Origin: an uncultured Desulfuromonadales bacterium
GTDB taxonomy: Bacteria > Desulfobacterota > Desulfuromonadia > Desulfuromonadales > Geopsychrobacteraceae
Assembly: GCA_945788205.1 (NCBI GenBank)
Contig: CALZLE010000137.1
Location: forward strand, 1 to 11,571
Direction of reading: 5' to 3'
Length of the DNA stretch: 11,571 nt
Shown here: piece by piece, positions 1 through 7,555 of the stretch
Numbering within the stretch: the first letter of the stretch is position 1
Layout of the letters: the number at the start of each line of letters is the position of its first letter
Translations under genes and position numbers: made by a program
Notes under the pieces: generated by a model
Databases searched by the model: none
What the model was told of the DNA's origin: nothing
Seen by the model: the letters and a program-made list of their open reading frames with translations, nothing else

Positions 1-31
1 AGCAGGCTTTGAGAAAGTTGTATTCTGTCAT
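1..31 (-). CDS. Start of a partial gene, possibly uroporphyrinogen decarboxylase (HemE)
   Basis: The minus strand has an ATG at 31-29 preceded by AGGAG (46-42) at a spacing of 10 nt. Ten codons are visible before the window edge and read MTEYNFLKAC. From memory of the family, many bacterial HemE proteins begin with a short stretch of the form 'xFLxACxxxPVDxTPVWxMRQAGR', so the visible FLKAC fits hemE. HemE decarboxylates uroporphyrinogen III to coproporphyrinogen III in the cytoplasm. It lies 75 bp downstream of the ahbD-like gene on the same strand, so a shared transcript is likely. Ten residues cannot prove identity. The start codon itself is reasonably supported by the ribosome-binding site and the gene order. 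Confidence 0.45.
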   Translation of the reverse strand, partial: MTEYNFLKAC

Positions 32-106
32 CTTTGTTAATCTCCTAAAGCTAAACAAACATTTTCGTAGAGGGGCAAGAGAGCGACCCTCATCCCATTC
101 AGTTCA

Positions 107-1219
107 CTAATCCTTCGGCGCGTTTTCGGCCGCTTCTTTTTCCAACCGCTTTTGCGTACGCGGCGGGATGTAATTGCAAAATGGCTCTTCAGCCATATAA
201 TCGCCATAAACCGCATCGGCCCGAGCGCGGCAACCACCACAAACGTTGATGAATTCGCACTCGCCACACTTGCCTTCATACTTACTGAAATCGCGCAGGT
301 CGTTGAAAACTTTTGAGTTAAACCAAAGGTCTTTAAACGGCACCTGTTTGACATTGCCAACCGATGAGTGGAAATAAGAACAGGGCTTGAGGTTGCCAAA
401 ACAATCGATCAAACAAATGGTCTGTGCGGCGATACAGCCCTTACCGCCTCCGGTCGAGAAGGTCAGGCTGCGGCGCTTGAAGTCGACGCCTTCGGACTTG
501 GCCATCTGCGGCACAATCCGGTAGTAATGCGGCGCACAGGTCGGGCGCATCAAAATGTCATCCTCACCCTTTTCCTGCTCGTAATGCCAAGCGAGTATTT
601 CTTCGTAATCTTCTTTGGACACCAGCTCATTCATAATCTCTTCACCACGGCCGGTGGGAACAATCATAAACATGTACCAGGCTGTGGCACCAATACTCTT
701 GGCAACCTTGAAACAGTTGCCGATATCATGCTGATTCCGCTTGGTAAAGGAGGAGTTGACCAGAAACTTGATGCCGTTGCGCTTGAGAGTTTCGGCGCCC
801 CGGATAGTTCCTTCAAAAGCGCCGGGGGAAGCACGGAAATCGTCGTGAATTTCTGCGGTGGAACCATCCAGAGAGAGGGAGACCATTTTGATATCGGCAT
901 CGATCATCTTGGCGCAAACTTCGTCAGTGATCAGGGTCCCGTTGGTGGCCATACACATGCGCAACCCTTTGCTGGTCCCATACTTGGCGATATCGAAAAT
1001 ATCGGGTCGCATCAGCGGCTCGCCGCCGGACAAAACCATAACCGGCTGACTGACTTCGCAGATATCATCGATCAGTTTAAACGCCTCTTCGGTACTAAAA
1101 TCCCCTTCGGCAGCCTCCATATCAGAGGAACAGCGACAGTGCACACAGTTGAGGTTGCAGCGCTGGGTGCTTTCCCAGGCCAACCACTTAGGGATATATT
1201 TTTCCTGCTCAGAACTCAT
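107..1219 (-). CDS. ahbD: AhbD-like radical SAM heme-biosynthesis protein
   Basis: This is a 370-residue radical SAM enzyme. The CX3CX2C motif that binds the SAM-cleaving 4Fe-4S cluster is CNLNCVHC (C21, C25, C28), and GGEP at 65-68 is the SAM-amino-group motif. The C-terminal third has a SPASM-like cysteine set: GKGC, TIC, IDC and KPC, then CGEC-x5-CGGCRARA (CX2CX5CX2C), then a final FC. These support auxiliary clusters. The segments TCAPHYYRI and CGGCRARA with a following YMAEEP are typical of AhbD. AhbD converts Fe-coproporphyrin III to heme by oxidative decarboxylation of two propionates in the siroheme-dependent route. The start is set by AAGGAG placed 5 nt before the ATG. A TTGACA lies on the minus strand at 1325-1320, but no good -10 follows it. 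The alternative is another NirJ-type or SPASM maturase, so the family is firm and the exact substrate is inferred. Confidence 0.83.
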   Translation of the reverse strand: MSSEQEKYIPKWLAWESTQRCNLNCVHCRCSSDMEAAEGDFSTEEAFKLIDDICEVSQPVMVLSGGEPLMRPDIFDIAKYGTSKGLRMCMATNGTLITDEVCAKMIDADIKMVSLSLDGSTAEIHDDFRASPGAFEGTIRGAETLKRNGIKFLVNSSFTKRNQHDIGNCFKVAKSIGATAWYMFMIVPTGRGEEIMNELVSKEDYEEILAWHYEQEKGEDDILMRPTCAPHYYRIVPQMAKSEGVDFKRRSLTFSTGGGKGCIAAQTICLIDCFGNLKPCSYFHSSVGNVKQVPFKDLWFNSKVFNDLRDFSKYEGKCGECEFINVCGGCRARADAVYGDYMAEEPFCNYIPPRTQKRLEKEAAENAPKD

Positions 1220-1361
1220 ACAAACTCCTTAAAATATGCTGCGAACAAAGGCTGTCCATAATCAGCAAAACTGATCAAAAAAAGCCTTCTGCAATCTTTT
1301 GAGCGTACTACATTTATGGTGTCAAACTCAAGATAACCAGACCGGACAGGTCGCCGAAAAA

Positions 1362-2084
1362 CTAATCGTTATCAACCGCCAGCATCATCCGCTCACCTTC
1401 TACCGCGACAGTAAAGGCCTGCGGGGCTGCGTTTTGCAGCAAAGCCCAGAGGTAGTCCTGAATACTGCCGTCTTCAGTGAAGAGTCGAACCGTCTGCAAC
1501 AGTTCAAAAATCCGCGAACGTAAAATCTGATCACAGCCAGCCAGATCGATCAACAACAGCGGGCCTTTGGCCACCCCTGCTTCACCAAGCGGATCGGGAG
1601 AAACAATGATGCCCCCCTCCAAAGCCGAAGGAACACCAATCTTGCGCAACATGGCAACCGCCAGATCACGATTGTATTTAGCGACCGACATGGCTTCATC
1701 TTTTGCCAACGGCAGAGCGGGAATGACAAACAGGGTGCCGCGTTCCCTCAACTCATCCTGACTGGCAAAGAAGTACAATTGCTGCAAAATGCTATCGAGA
1801 TCGGCTTGTCGCATCTGTGGTGCCACCAGATAAGCGTACTGATCGTAGGCGGGTCGCTCCAAACCGAAATCGAGTAACGGCTCCCAGGGGGGACCAGTCG
1901 GCGGAGCTTCTTTAAGCTTTTGCTCCTCCATCTGCACCAGCAGTTCTTTCAGCTTCTTCAGCTTTTCCTGCAGCAGCTGAACCCGTTCTTCCTTTTCGCC
2001 GGCAACAGTTGGCTGCCCAACAGCCAGCTGTGCCACACAAAGGATCAACAAGCAGCAAAACAGAGGGAATATTTTTCGGAACAT
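1362..2084 (-). CDS. Secreted coiled-coil protein of unknown function
   Basis: This gene encodes 240 residues and is not recognised. A signal peptide is evident: MFRK, then a hydrophobic core at about 5-22, with a likely cleavage after AVG at residue 23. The cysteines in the core do not form a good lipobox, so signal peptidase I is more likely than II. Residues 30-60 are rich in E, K, L and Q with heptad-like spacing and should form a coiled coil. A PPTGPPW linker follows, then a soluble domain of about 170 residues with no motif I can name. An ATG 12 codons upstream (2120) is in frame. The start at 2084 is preferred because GGAG lies 7 nt before it and it puts the signal peptide at the N terminus. 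It has its own candidate promoter. It is probably periplasmic or outer-membrane associated. Confidence 0.75.
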   Translation of the reverse strand: MFRKIFPLFCCLLILCVAQLAVGQPTVAGEKEERVQLLQEKLKKLKELLVQMEEQKLKEAPPTGPPWEPLLDFGLERPAYDQYAYLVAPQMRQADLDSILQQLYFFASQDELRERGTLFVIPALPLAKDEAMSVAKYNRDLAVAMLRKIGVPSALEGGIIVSPDPLGEAGVAKGPLLLIDLAGCDQILRSRIFELLQTVRLFTEDGSIQDYLWALLQNAAPQAFTVAVEGERMMLAVDND

Positions 2085-2129
2085 CAAATGTCTCCTCAAT
2101 CGTAATTTCTCCAACAACAAAACCTGTGA

Positions 2130-2135
2130 ATTATA
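2130..2135 (-). promoter_or_regulatory. Candidate -10 box for the coiled-coil protein gene
   Basis: The minus strand reads TATAAT here, a perfect -10 hexamer, about 45 bp upstream of the start codon at 2084. The predicted start near 2123 would give a leader of about 38 nt. No good -35 lies 16-18 bp upstream (ACCATT at 17 bp), so the promoter may be weak or need an activator. It sits just downstream of the terminator that closes the upstream gene, which fits an independent transcription unit. Confidence 0.42.
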
Positions 2136-2209
2136 CAGAAAAACGCACTTTAAATGGTGCTTTTAATCTCGTTTCAGGGAAAGAAAGGCAAAAGAATGGA
2201 ATCGGGCAT

Positions 2210-2245
2210 AAAAAAACCGTGGAGTCTGTTCGAATCCACGGTTTT
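2210..2245 (-). terminator. Rho-independent terminator of the NMO-family gene
   Basis: There is a perfect 11-bp stem: 2213-2223 (AAAACCGTGGA) pairs with 2235-2245 (TCCACGGTTTT) around an 11-nt loop. On the minus strand the stem runs into seven Ts (2216-2210). On the plus strand only four Ts follow, so it works mainly leftward. It lies 23 bp after the stop codon of the flavoprotein gene. Confidence 0.9.
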
Positions 2246-2268
2246 AAATCTTCATTTCAACAGAGTCT

Positions 2269-3348
2269 TCAGCAGGCATCTCGCTCTGCTTGAGGAAACA
2301 ATTCTTCAAAAACCTCTTTTACCGTGCCGATACGATCAGCCTTGTAAGCATTGGTGCCACAGAAGACCAGGCCGGTCTGCATATCACCCTTACGGGACCG
2401 CTCGAGGGCATGAACAATGCAGAAACGCTCCCGATTCGCTTTATATGCGCATTTTTTCAAGCAACCGGAAGGACAATACACATCGAGATCAACATCACGC
2501 TGCCGAACCTGTTCGATATTGGCACTTATCGCTCGGCCGGGCAATCCGGCGGGGCTCATGATCAGACCGATATCATCCTTGGTGCAATTAATGTAGGCCT
2601 GCTTGAAAGCATCGTCAGCGTCACACTCTTCGGTGACCACAAAACGGGTCCCCATCTGCACACCATCAGCGCCCTGTGCCAGTGCATGCTGCAGATCCTC
2701 TCGATCCCAGACACCACCTGCAGCGATGACTGGAACGTCCAGGTTCCACTTCTCCTTCAGGTAACTCTTAACGCCGCGCACCGTCGCATACTGATCGTAT
2801 TGACCGGTGCCGATCAGCTCCGGCTTTTCACCAAGGTGCCCACCGGCAGTATCAGGATCTTCAACCACGATTGCATCGGGCAGACGCTTGAAGCTCTTGT
2901 GCCATTTACGACAGATCAGCTCGGCAGCCTTGACCGATGAAACAATCGGCACCAGTGCGACGTCGGGGTAATCAGCGGTCAAGCCGGGAAGGTTCATCGG
3001 CAGGCCAGCACCACTGACAATCACCTTGGCACCGCCCTCACAAGAAGCCAGGACCACGTCATCATAGTTGCTGACCGCGACCATGGCGTTGACACCGATC
3101 ACACCATCAGGAGCGATCTCATAAGCCTTGCGCAACTCATCGAGCAAGCCTTGGCGCTCCGCAGCAAAAAAGTTCTTGCCGTTATAATCTTCACACCCAA
3201 GCCCCAAACCAGCTGCGGCGACCAAGCCGATGCCACCGCAAAGGGCGACGTGACCAGCTAACCGGGAACCGGAAACCCGAACCCCCATGCCACCTTGAAT
3301 TACTGGGTAAGGAACGCTATGTCGACCGATCGTTAAACCTTCCACCAT
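2269..3348 (-). CDS. Nitronate monooxygenase / 2-nitropropane dioxygenase-family FMN flavoprotein
   Basis: This is a 359-residue TIM-barrel flavoprotein. The N-terminal motif PVIQGGMG (15-22) is the FMN-binding start of the NMO/FabK family. DTAGGHLG carries H171, aligned with the catalytic histidine of nitronate monooxygenases. AAGGVW (209-214) and QMGTRF (231-236) form the phosphate-binding end. The family includes nitronate oxidases, which detoxify propionate 3-nitronate, and enoyl-ACP reductase II (FabK), and sequence alone does not separate them here. Four cysteines (C292, C296, C300, C310; CX3CX3CX9C) sit after the barrel. I recall a similar cysteine-rich tail in NMO-family proteins of anaerobes. 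AGGAG lies 7 nt before the ATG. An ATG 4 nt further upstream is out of frame. The gene stands alone, is divergent from the kinase gene and ends in a strong terminator. Confidence 0.85.
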   Translation of the reverse strand: MVEGLTIGRHSVPYPVIQGGMGVRVSGSRLAGHVALCGGIGLVAAAGLGLGCEDYNGKNFFAAERQGLLDELRKAYEIAPDGVIGVNAMVAVSNYDDVVLASCEGGAKVIVSGAGLPMNLPGLTADYPDVALVPIVSSVKAAELICRKWHKSFKRLPDAIVVEDPDTAGGHLGEKPELIGTGQYDQYATVRGVKSYLKEKWNLDVPVIAAGGVWDREDLQHALAQGADGVQMGTRFVVTEECDADDAFKQAYINCTKDDIGLIMSPAGLPGRAISANIEQVRQRDVDLDVYCPSGCLKKCAYKANRERFCIVHALERSRKGDMQTGLVFCGTNAYKADRIGTVKEVFEELFPQAERDAC

Positions 3349-3389
3349 TCATATACTCCTGTAGAATTATTTTAGGTTTTGCAGTGTAG

Positions 3390-3404
3390 CAGCGGAGCTC
3401 GCTG
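3390..3404. repeat. Short inverted repeat in the divergent intergenic region
   Basis: CAGCG and CGCTG flank GAGCT (5-bp arms, 5-nt spacer) between the flavoprotein gene (minus) and the kinase gene (plus). It could be an operator half-site pair or a chance hairpin. No clear promoter hexamers were found on either strand in 3349-3468. Confidence 0.25.
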
Positions 3405-3468
3405 GCAAAATGTAATATTTGTGTAAAAACTCACTTGTTCCAATCGGTTGCAGATGCATAATAGGGCC

Positions 3469-4425
3469 ATGAAACTGTTTCGGCGCATATTTCACCCATT
3501 GATTACTTTTATCGGCATCCAGCTGCTGTGGATTTTCTTGCTGGTCTCCTGGATTTTCTGGTTTCTCAACCGACATCAGCAGCTCAAAGACCTGGCCGAA
3601 AAATATCAGGCCGAATGGCTACCCGACACCACCGATTGGTTTATTCTCGCCGAAGGGATTGTGCTGCTGGTGGCCATTCTGGTCGGCACCTACGTGATCT
3701 TCATTTTCTGGCGACGACAAGCGTCTTTAAACCGCGCCCAGCGACATTTCATCAACCAGGTCACCCACGAGCTAAAATCCCCCCTCGCCTCGATTCAACT
3801 GCACCTGGAAACCATCGAAATGCGCCGCCCCGAAGGCGAACAGCTGCAGAGCTTCGTCAAGCTGATGCAGGTCGATACTGACCGACTTAGCGGCTTGATC
3901 AACAACCTGCTCGGGGCAGGAAAGCTGGAACACAAAGAGGGGAATCTCAACCTGCAATATGGAGATTTTTCACACGCGGTTGAAGACTATCTGCTGCAAA
4001 AGCAGGCCGTCATTAACAACAGCGGAAAACTCGATTGGGATATTGAACCCGGCTTGATGGCCAAATTTGACGCTGAAATGATTGAAACCGTGCTGCGGAA
4101 CCTGCTAGAAAACGCACTACTCTACGCCGATGGGCCGCCAGCGATAAACATCATCTTAGCCCGCGACGGCAATATGGCCCGTTTGAGCATTGCCGATCAA
4201 GGGCGTGGAATTGATCCGAAATACCGGAAAAAAGTTTTCAACATGTTCTACCGCATCCGCCGCGGGGACCGTCCCGTCCGAGGCAGTGGCCTCGGCCTGT
4301 TTATCGTCCGAAATGCCGTGCGTCGACACGGTGGCAAGGTCTGGTTAAACAGTCCGGGACCAGGCCTCGGTTCCACCTTCCACCTGACGATTCCTCTGGT
4401 CAGAAAAGAGTCGCCCGATGAATGA
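3469..4425 (+). CDS. Membrane sensor histidine kinase
   Basis: This is a 318-residue kinase from the ATG at 3469. Two membrane helices (about 11-33 and 60-81) enclose only about 25 periplasmic residues, too few for a classical ligand-binding domain. Sensing may therefore be intramembrane or through a partner. The H-box is FINQVTHELKSPL with the phospho-accepting H100. The ATP-binding domain has the N-box NLLENALLY (N211, N215), the G1 box DQGRGID (243-249), the F-box FNMFYRI and the G2 box GSGLGLF (272-278), so all catalytic parts are present. Alternative in-frame starts are TTG 3448 and ATG 3454. None has a good ribosome-binding site (AGGG is only 2 nt from 3469), so the start is uncertain. 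The last 8 nt overlap the response regulator gene, the usual arrangement of cognate partners. The signal is unknown. Confidence 0.88.
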   Translation: MKLFRRIFHPLITFIGIQLLWIFLLVSWIFWFLNRHQQLKDLAEKYQAEWLPDTTDWFILAEGIVLLVAILVGTYVIFIFWRRQASLNRAQRHFINQVTHELKSPLASIQLHLETIEMRRPEGEQLQSFVKLMQVDTDRLSGLINNLLGAGKLEHKEGNLNLQYGDFSHAVEDYLLQKQAVINNSGKLDWDIEPGLMAKFDAEMIETVLRNLLENALLYADGPPAINIILARDGNMARLSIADQGRGIDPKYRKKVFNMFYRIRRGDRPVRGSGLGLFIVRNAVRRHGGKVWLNSPGPGLGSTFHLTIPLVRKESPDE

Positions 4426-5122
4426 ACAGATCCCTATTCTGCTGGTTGAAGATGAGCCACATATCGCCCAAGGCATCATCTATAATCTGCAAGCGGAAGA
4501 CTATCTGGTGACACACGTGGAGAGTGGCGAAGCAGCCTTGGAGCACTTGCAGAATCACACTTGCGCACTGATTATTCTCGATTTGATGTTACCCGGCATC
4601 GACGGTTTGGAGGTTTGCCGCCAAATTCGTGAGCAAGGAAACCAGATTGCAATTCTGATGTTGACCGCACGGGGAGAAGAGGATGACCGGATCGCTGGCC
4701 TCAGCGAAGGAGCAGACGACTACTTGCCGAAACCATTCAATTTGAAAGAATTTTTATTGCGGGTTTCCAGCCTGTTGCGCCGCAGTAATTGGCAGCCGAC
4801 AATCAAGAAACAGCTCTGCTTCGGTCGCAATTGTATCGATCTGGAAAATCACCTCGCAGAAACGGCCAACGGACAATTGCAACTGACTGAGCTAGAAATC
4901 AAGATGCTGCAACAGTTTATCAACAACGAAGGCAAACTGATTACACGGGGCGAACTACTTCAATCGGTCTGGGGCATGCAACCGGACACCGAAACCCGAA
5001 CCCTCGATAACTTTATCGTCCGACTGCGCAAATACTTCGAAATCGATCCGACCAAACCACAGCATTTTTTGACCATTCGTGGCCGTGGTTACCGCTTCGA
5101 CAGTGGCAATATTGAGAATTGA
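4418..5122 (+). CDS. OmpR/PhoB-family response regulator
   Basis: This is a 234-residue regulator. The receiver domain (about 5-120) has the acidic pair E11/D12, phospho-acceptor D55 in ILDLMLPGIDG, T83 in MLTAR and K105 in LPKPF, which is the complete set. The C-terminal winged-helix domain (about 132-229) has the recognition region TRTLDNFIVRLRKYF and the wing IRGRGYRF, typical of OmpR-type DNA-binding domains. The gene starts 8 nt before the end of the kinase gene, so translation is probably coupled and the kinase above is its partner. The next gene on the strand, a permease, begins 103 bp downstream and is a reasonable candidate target. No terminator is seen between them. Confidence 0.93.
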   Translation: MNEQIPILLVEDEPHIAQGIIYNLQAEDYLVTHVESGEAALEHLQNHTCALIILDLMLPGIDGLEVCRQIREQGNQIAILMLTARGEEDDRIAGLSEGADDYLPKPFNLKEFLLRVSSLLRRSNWQPTIKKQLCFGRNCIDLENHLAETANGQLQLTELEIKMLQQFINNEGKLITRGELLQSVWGMQPDTETRTLDNFIVRLRKYFEIDPTKPQHFLTIRGRGYRFDSGNIEN

Positions 5123-5147
5123 AAAACGCAATAATTCCAATAATGAT
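5119..5147 (+). promoter_or_regulatory. Weak candidate promoter for the permease gene
   Basis: TTGAAA (5119-5124) and AATGAT (5142-5147) are 17 bp apart. They match the sigma-70 hexamers at 5 of 6 and 4 of 6 positions. The start would fall near 5154, just before the palindrome at 5165. The region is AT-rich, so a chance match is quite possible. Confidence 0.3.
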
Positions 5148-5164
5148 GCATCTGACCTGAAAAT

Positions 5165-5184
5165 CTGCTAATAATTACCAGCAG
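5165..5184. repeat. 20-bp imperfect palindrome upstream of the permease gene, possible operator
   Basis: CTGCTAATAATTACCAGCAG has 8 of 10 symmetric pairs around a central TAATTA. It lies 41 bp before the permease start codon. No T-run follows, so it is not a terminator. A dyad of this length between a regulator gene and the next transcription unit suggests a protein-binding site. OmpR-type regulators usually prefer direct repeats, so another regulator may be involved. Confidence 0.4.
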
Positions 5185-5225
5185 TCCCCCGACAACGAAT
5201 CCAGACAACTGATTTCGGAGACAGC

Positions 5226-7550
5226 ATGGGTCAGCATTTCAACGACACTCCCTTCATGCAACGCTTTGCCCGCTGTTTCTTTCCGCAACAGGGCAAAAAG
5301 AAACCGACCCGCCACAGCAATAAACTCAGCCCCTTTATCGGCGTTTTCACCCCCACGGTTTTAACCATCCTCGGGGTTATCATGTACCTGCGCTTCGGCT
5401 GGGTGGTTGGACAGGTCGGCGTCTGGAAGACTCTGCTGATTGTCAGCATGGCCAACGCCATCACCCTGATTACCTCTCTTTGCCTGTCAGCTGTTGCGAC
5501 CAATTCACGGGTCGGGGTCGGCGGCGCATATTTCATGATTTCCCGCAGCCTGGGATTGGAGGTCGGCGGGGCCATCGGCTTGCCGCTGTTCCTTTCTCAG
5601 GCACTATCGGTCACTCTTTACGCCTTCGGTCTGGCTGAATCTTTGCGGCTGGTCTGGCCGAACGCCCCATTGATGCCCTGCACCTTTGCCATCATCATTC
5701 TGGTTGCCGCTCTTTCCTTCCGCGGTGCCGGCGCTGCCTTGCGCAGCCAGGTGCCGATTATGGGTTTGATCGGCCTCTCGCTATTGGCCCTGTTTTTGGG
5801 TGCCCTGTTCGGCAACAGCGTCCCTGCTCCAGCAGTCCCGCAACCGATGGAAACCGTCGGTTTCTGGGCTGTTTTCGCTATCTTCTTCCCGGCGGTGACC
5901 GGAATTATGGCTGGACTGAGCCTTTCCGGCGATTTGGAAGAACCGCGCAAGGCGATTCCCCGCGGAACCTTGCTCGCGGTCATGACCGGTTTTGCAGTCT
6001 ACCTGCTGATCCCCTTTATTCTGATTATGGGCGCTGATGCAGCAGCCCTGCGTGATGAACCGCTGATCTGGACAAAAATTGCCCTTTACGGCCCCTGGCT
6101 GATCCTGCCCGGACTCTGGGGAGCGATCTTTTCTTCGGCCGTCGGTTCGATGCTCGGGGCACCCCGCACCCTGCAAGCACTGGCACGCGACCATTTGGCG
6201 CCCCGCTTACTGGCCGGAGGCAAAAATGGTGACAACTCCGAACCGGTCTTCGGCTTACTGGTTACCCTTATACTGGCTCTGGGAGCCGTATTCCTCGGTG
6301 ATTTGAATTCCGTTGCCACGGTTGTTTCGATGTTCTTCCTCAGCGTCTACGGAATTATCAATCTGGTCGCGGCGCTGGAGAAACTTTCCGGTAACCCGTC
6401 CTGGCGACCCCGCGTTGATGTCCCCTGGTGGCTGAGCCTGTTCGGAGCACTGGCCTGTTTTGCGGTGATGATGTTGATCCACCTGCCTGCCAGTCTGATC
6501 GCAATCAGCGTAGAATTGTGCCTCTGGCTGCTATTGAAAAAACATCTGCGCCAAAAGGCTTTCGGCGATATCCGCCGGGATATCTACCAAGCCCTGGCAC
6601 GCTGGTCATTATTACAACTGGCTGAGAAACCGATGACCGCCCGCAACTGGCGACCACATCTGCTGGTGTTTGTTGGCGACATCGAAAAACGGCTCGATCT
6701 GGTCCGTTATGCTGCCTGGTTTAGCGAAGAGCGAGGCGTCGTTACCGTCAGCGAACTGATTCAGGGCGACTTGCTTGAAATCGACCTCGATTTGCAACAA
6801 CGGCAACTATACCTGCAGCAGGTTCTGCGAAACGAGGGTATCCACGCGTTCGGCGAAGTAAATGTGGTACAGGATATCGAACGGGGAATTGTCTCCGTCG
6901 CCCAAGCCAATGGAACCACCGGCATTGAAAGTAACACCGTCATTCTCGGCTGGCCGGACGACCCACAACGAATGACCGACTTCATGAAGATTATCCGACG
7001 CCTGAAACCACTGAATCAATCATTGCTGATTGGCCGAGTCGAACCGCTGCCACCGGTACAGGAGGGCAGCAAGCGGGTTATCGATATCTGGTGGGGTGGG
7101 TTGCAACGTAATGGCGATCTGATGCTGCTGCTCGCCTATCTGCTCAGCCGCAATCCAGAGTGGCGTAACAGCACCATCCGCGTCCTCAGTGTCGCCTCCA
7201 ACGAATTGATGCAGAAAACGACAGAAAACTTCCTTAACACCCTGATCCCGGAAATCCGCATCGACGCTGAAGTTCAAGTGATGATCAAAACTGAGGGAGA
7301 GAGCGTAAAGGAAATGATTCTCGAAAAAAGCGCTGATGCCGACCTGGTCTTGCTCGGACTGGCCACTCCCGAGGAAGGCAAAGAGGAAGAATACGCCCTT
7401 CGCCTGTATCAACTCGCAGAAGGCTTGCCTGCCTGCGTTTTCGTCAACAACGGCAGTCTCTACATTGGCGAGCTGGTGACACCGGACGATGAGCAACCGA
7501 ACCAAAGCAAACTTCCCGAAGAGAACGGCCAGACTGAAGAAGAAAGATAA
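5226..7550 (+). CDS. Cation-chloride cotransporter-like (SLC12/APC superfamily) permease
   Basis: This is a 774-residue inner-membrane transporter. About 12 hydrophobic helices fill roughly residues 35-450 and a long hydrophilic C-terminal domain fills about 470-750. Several stretches match conserved blocks of Na-K-Cl cotransporters: LGVIMYLRFGWVVGQVG (TM1), GGAYFMISRSLG (TM3 region), FFPAVTGIMAGLSLSGDLEEP (TM6 region) and GSMLGAPRTLQALARD (TM8 region). The C-terminal domain starts at RPHLLVFVGDIEKR (about 475), which parallels the RPQxLVLxG start of the SLC12 cytoplasmic domain. The likely role is coupled movement of cations with chloride or of amino acids. The substrate cannot be read from sequence. 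GGAG lies 5 nt before the ATG. The gene follows a two-component pair that may regulate it and ends in a bidirectional terminator. The acidic tail rich in E, Q and N after residue 755 is probably disordered. Confidence 0.87.
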   Translation: MGQHFNDTPFMQRFARCFFPQQGKKKPTRHSNKLSPFIGVFTPTVLTILGVIMYLRFGWVVGQVGVWKTLLIVSMANAITLITSLCLSAVATNSRVGVGGAYFMISRSLGLEVGGAIGLPLFLSQALSVTLYAFGLAESLRLVWPNAPLMPCTFAIIILVAALSFRGAGAALRSQVPIMGLIGLSLLALFLGALFGNSVPAPAVPQPMETVGFWAVFAIFFPAVTGIMAGLSLSGDLEEPRKAIPRGTLLAVMTGFAVYLLIPFILIMGADAAALRDEPLIWTKIALYGPWLILPGLWGAIFSSAVGSMLGAPRTLQALARDHLAPRLLAGGKNGDNSEPVFGLLVTLILALGAVFLGDLNSVATVVSMFFLSVYGIINLVAALEKLSGNPSWRPRVDVPWWLSLFGALACFAVMMLIHLPASLIAISVELCLWLLLKKHLRQKAFGDIRRDIYQALARWSLLQLAEKPMTARNWRPHLLVFVGDIEKRLDLVRYAAWFSEERGVVTVSELIQGDLLEIDLDLQQRQLYLQQVLRNEGIHAFGEVNVVQDIERGIVSVAQANGTTGIESNTVILGWPDDPQRMTDFMKIIRRLKPLNQSLLIGRVEPLPPVQEGSKRVIDIWWGGLQRNGDLMLLLAYLLSRNPEWRNSTIRVLSVASNELMQKTTENFLNTLIPEIRIDAEVQVMIKTEGESVKEMILEKSADADLVLLGLATPEEGKEEEYALRLYQLAEGLPACVFVNNGSLYIGELVTPDDEQPNQSKLPEENGQTEEER

Positions 7551-7555
7551 CAAAG

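Noticed and set aside
77..98. GAGGG/CCCTC inverted repeat after the ahbD-like gene as a terminator
   Set aside because: The stem is only 5 bp with a 12-nt loop and has no U-run. A terminator here would also separate the gene from the likely co-transcribed hemE-like gene.
368..1261. 297-codon plus-strand ORF
   Set aside because: It is antisense to the radical SAM gene, whose motifs and ribosome-binding site are unambiguous. Its translation has no family features.
1261..1275. ATCAG-CAAAA-CTGAT hairpin upstream of the ahbD-like gene
   Set aside because: The stem is only 5 bp. On the minus strand the T-run comes before, not after, the hairpin, so it is not a terminator, and no riboswitch-like structure surrounds it.
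1320..1325. Perfect TTGACA on the minus strand as promoter of the ahbD-like gene
   Set aside because: No acceptable -10 is found 15-19 bp downstream (TCAAAA at 17 bp), so it was not listed as a promoter.
2226..2244. TTCGAATCC followed by ACGG, like a tRNA T-loop and acceptor end
   Set aside because: No T-stem, anticodon arm or D arm can be formed nearby, and the bases are part of a perfect terminator hairpin.
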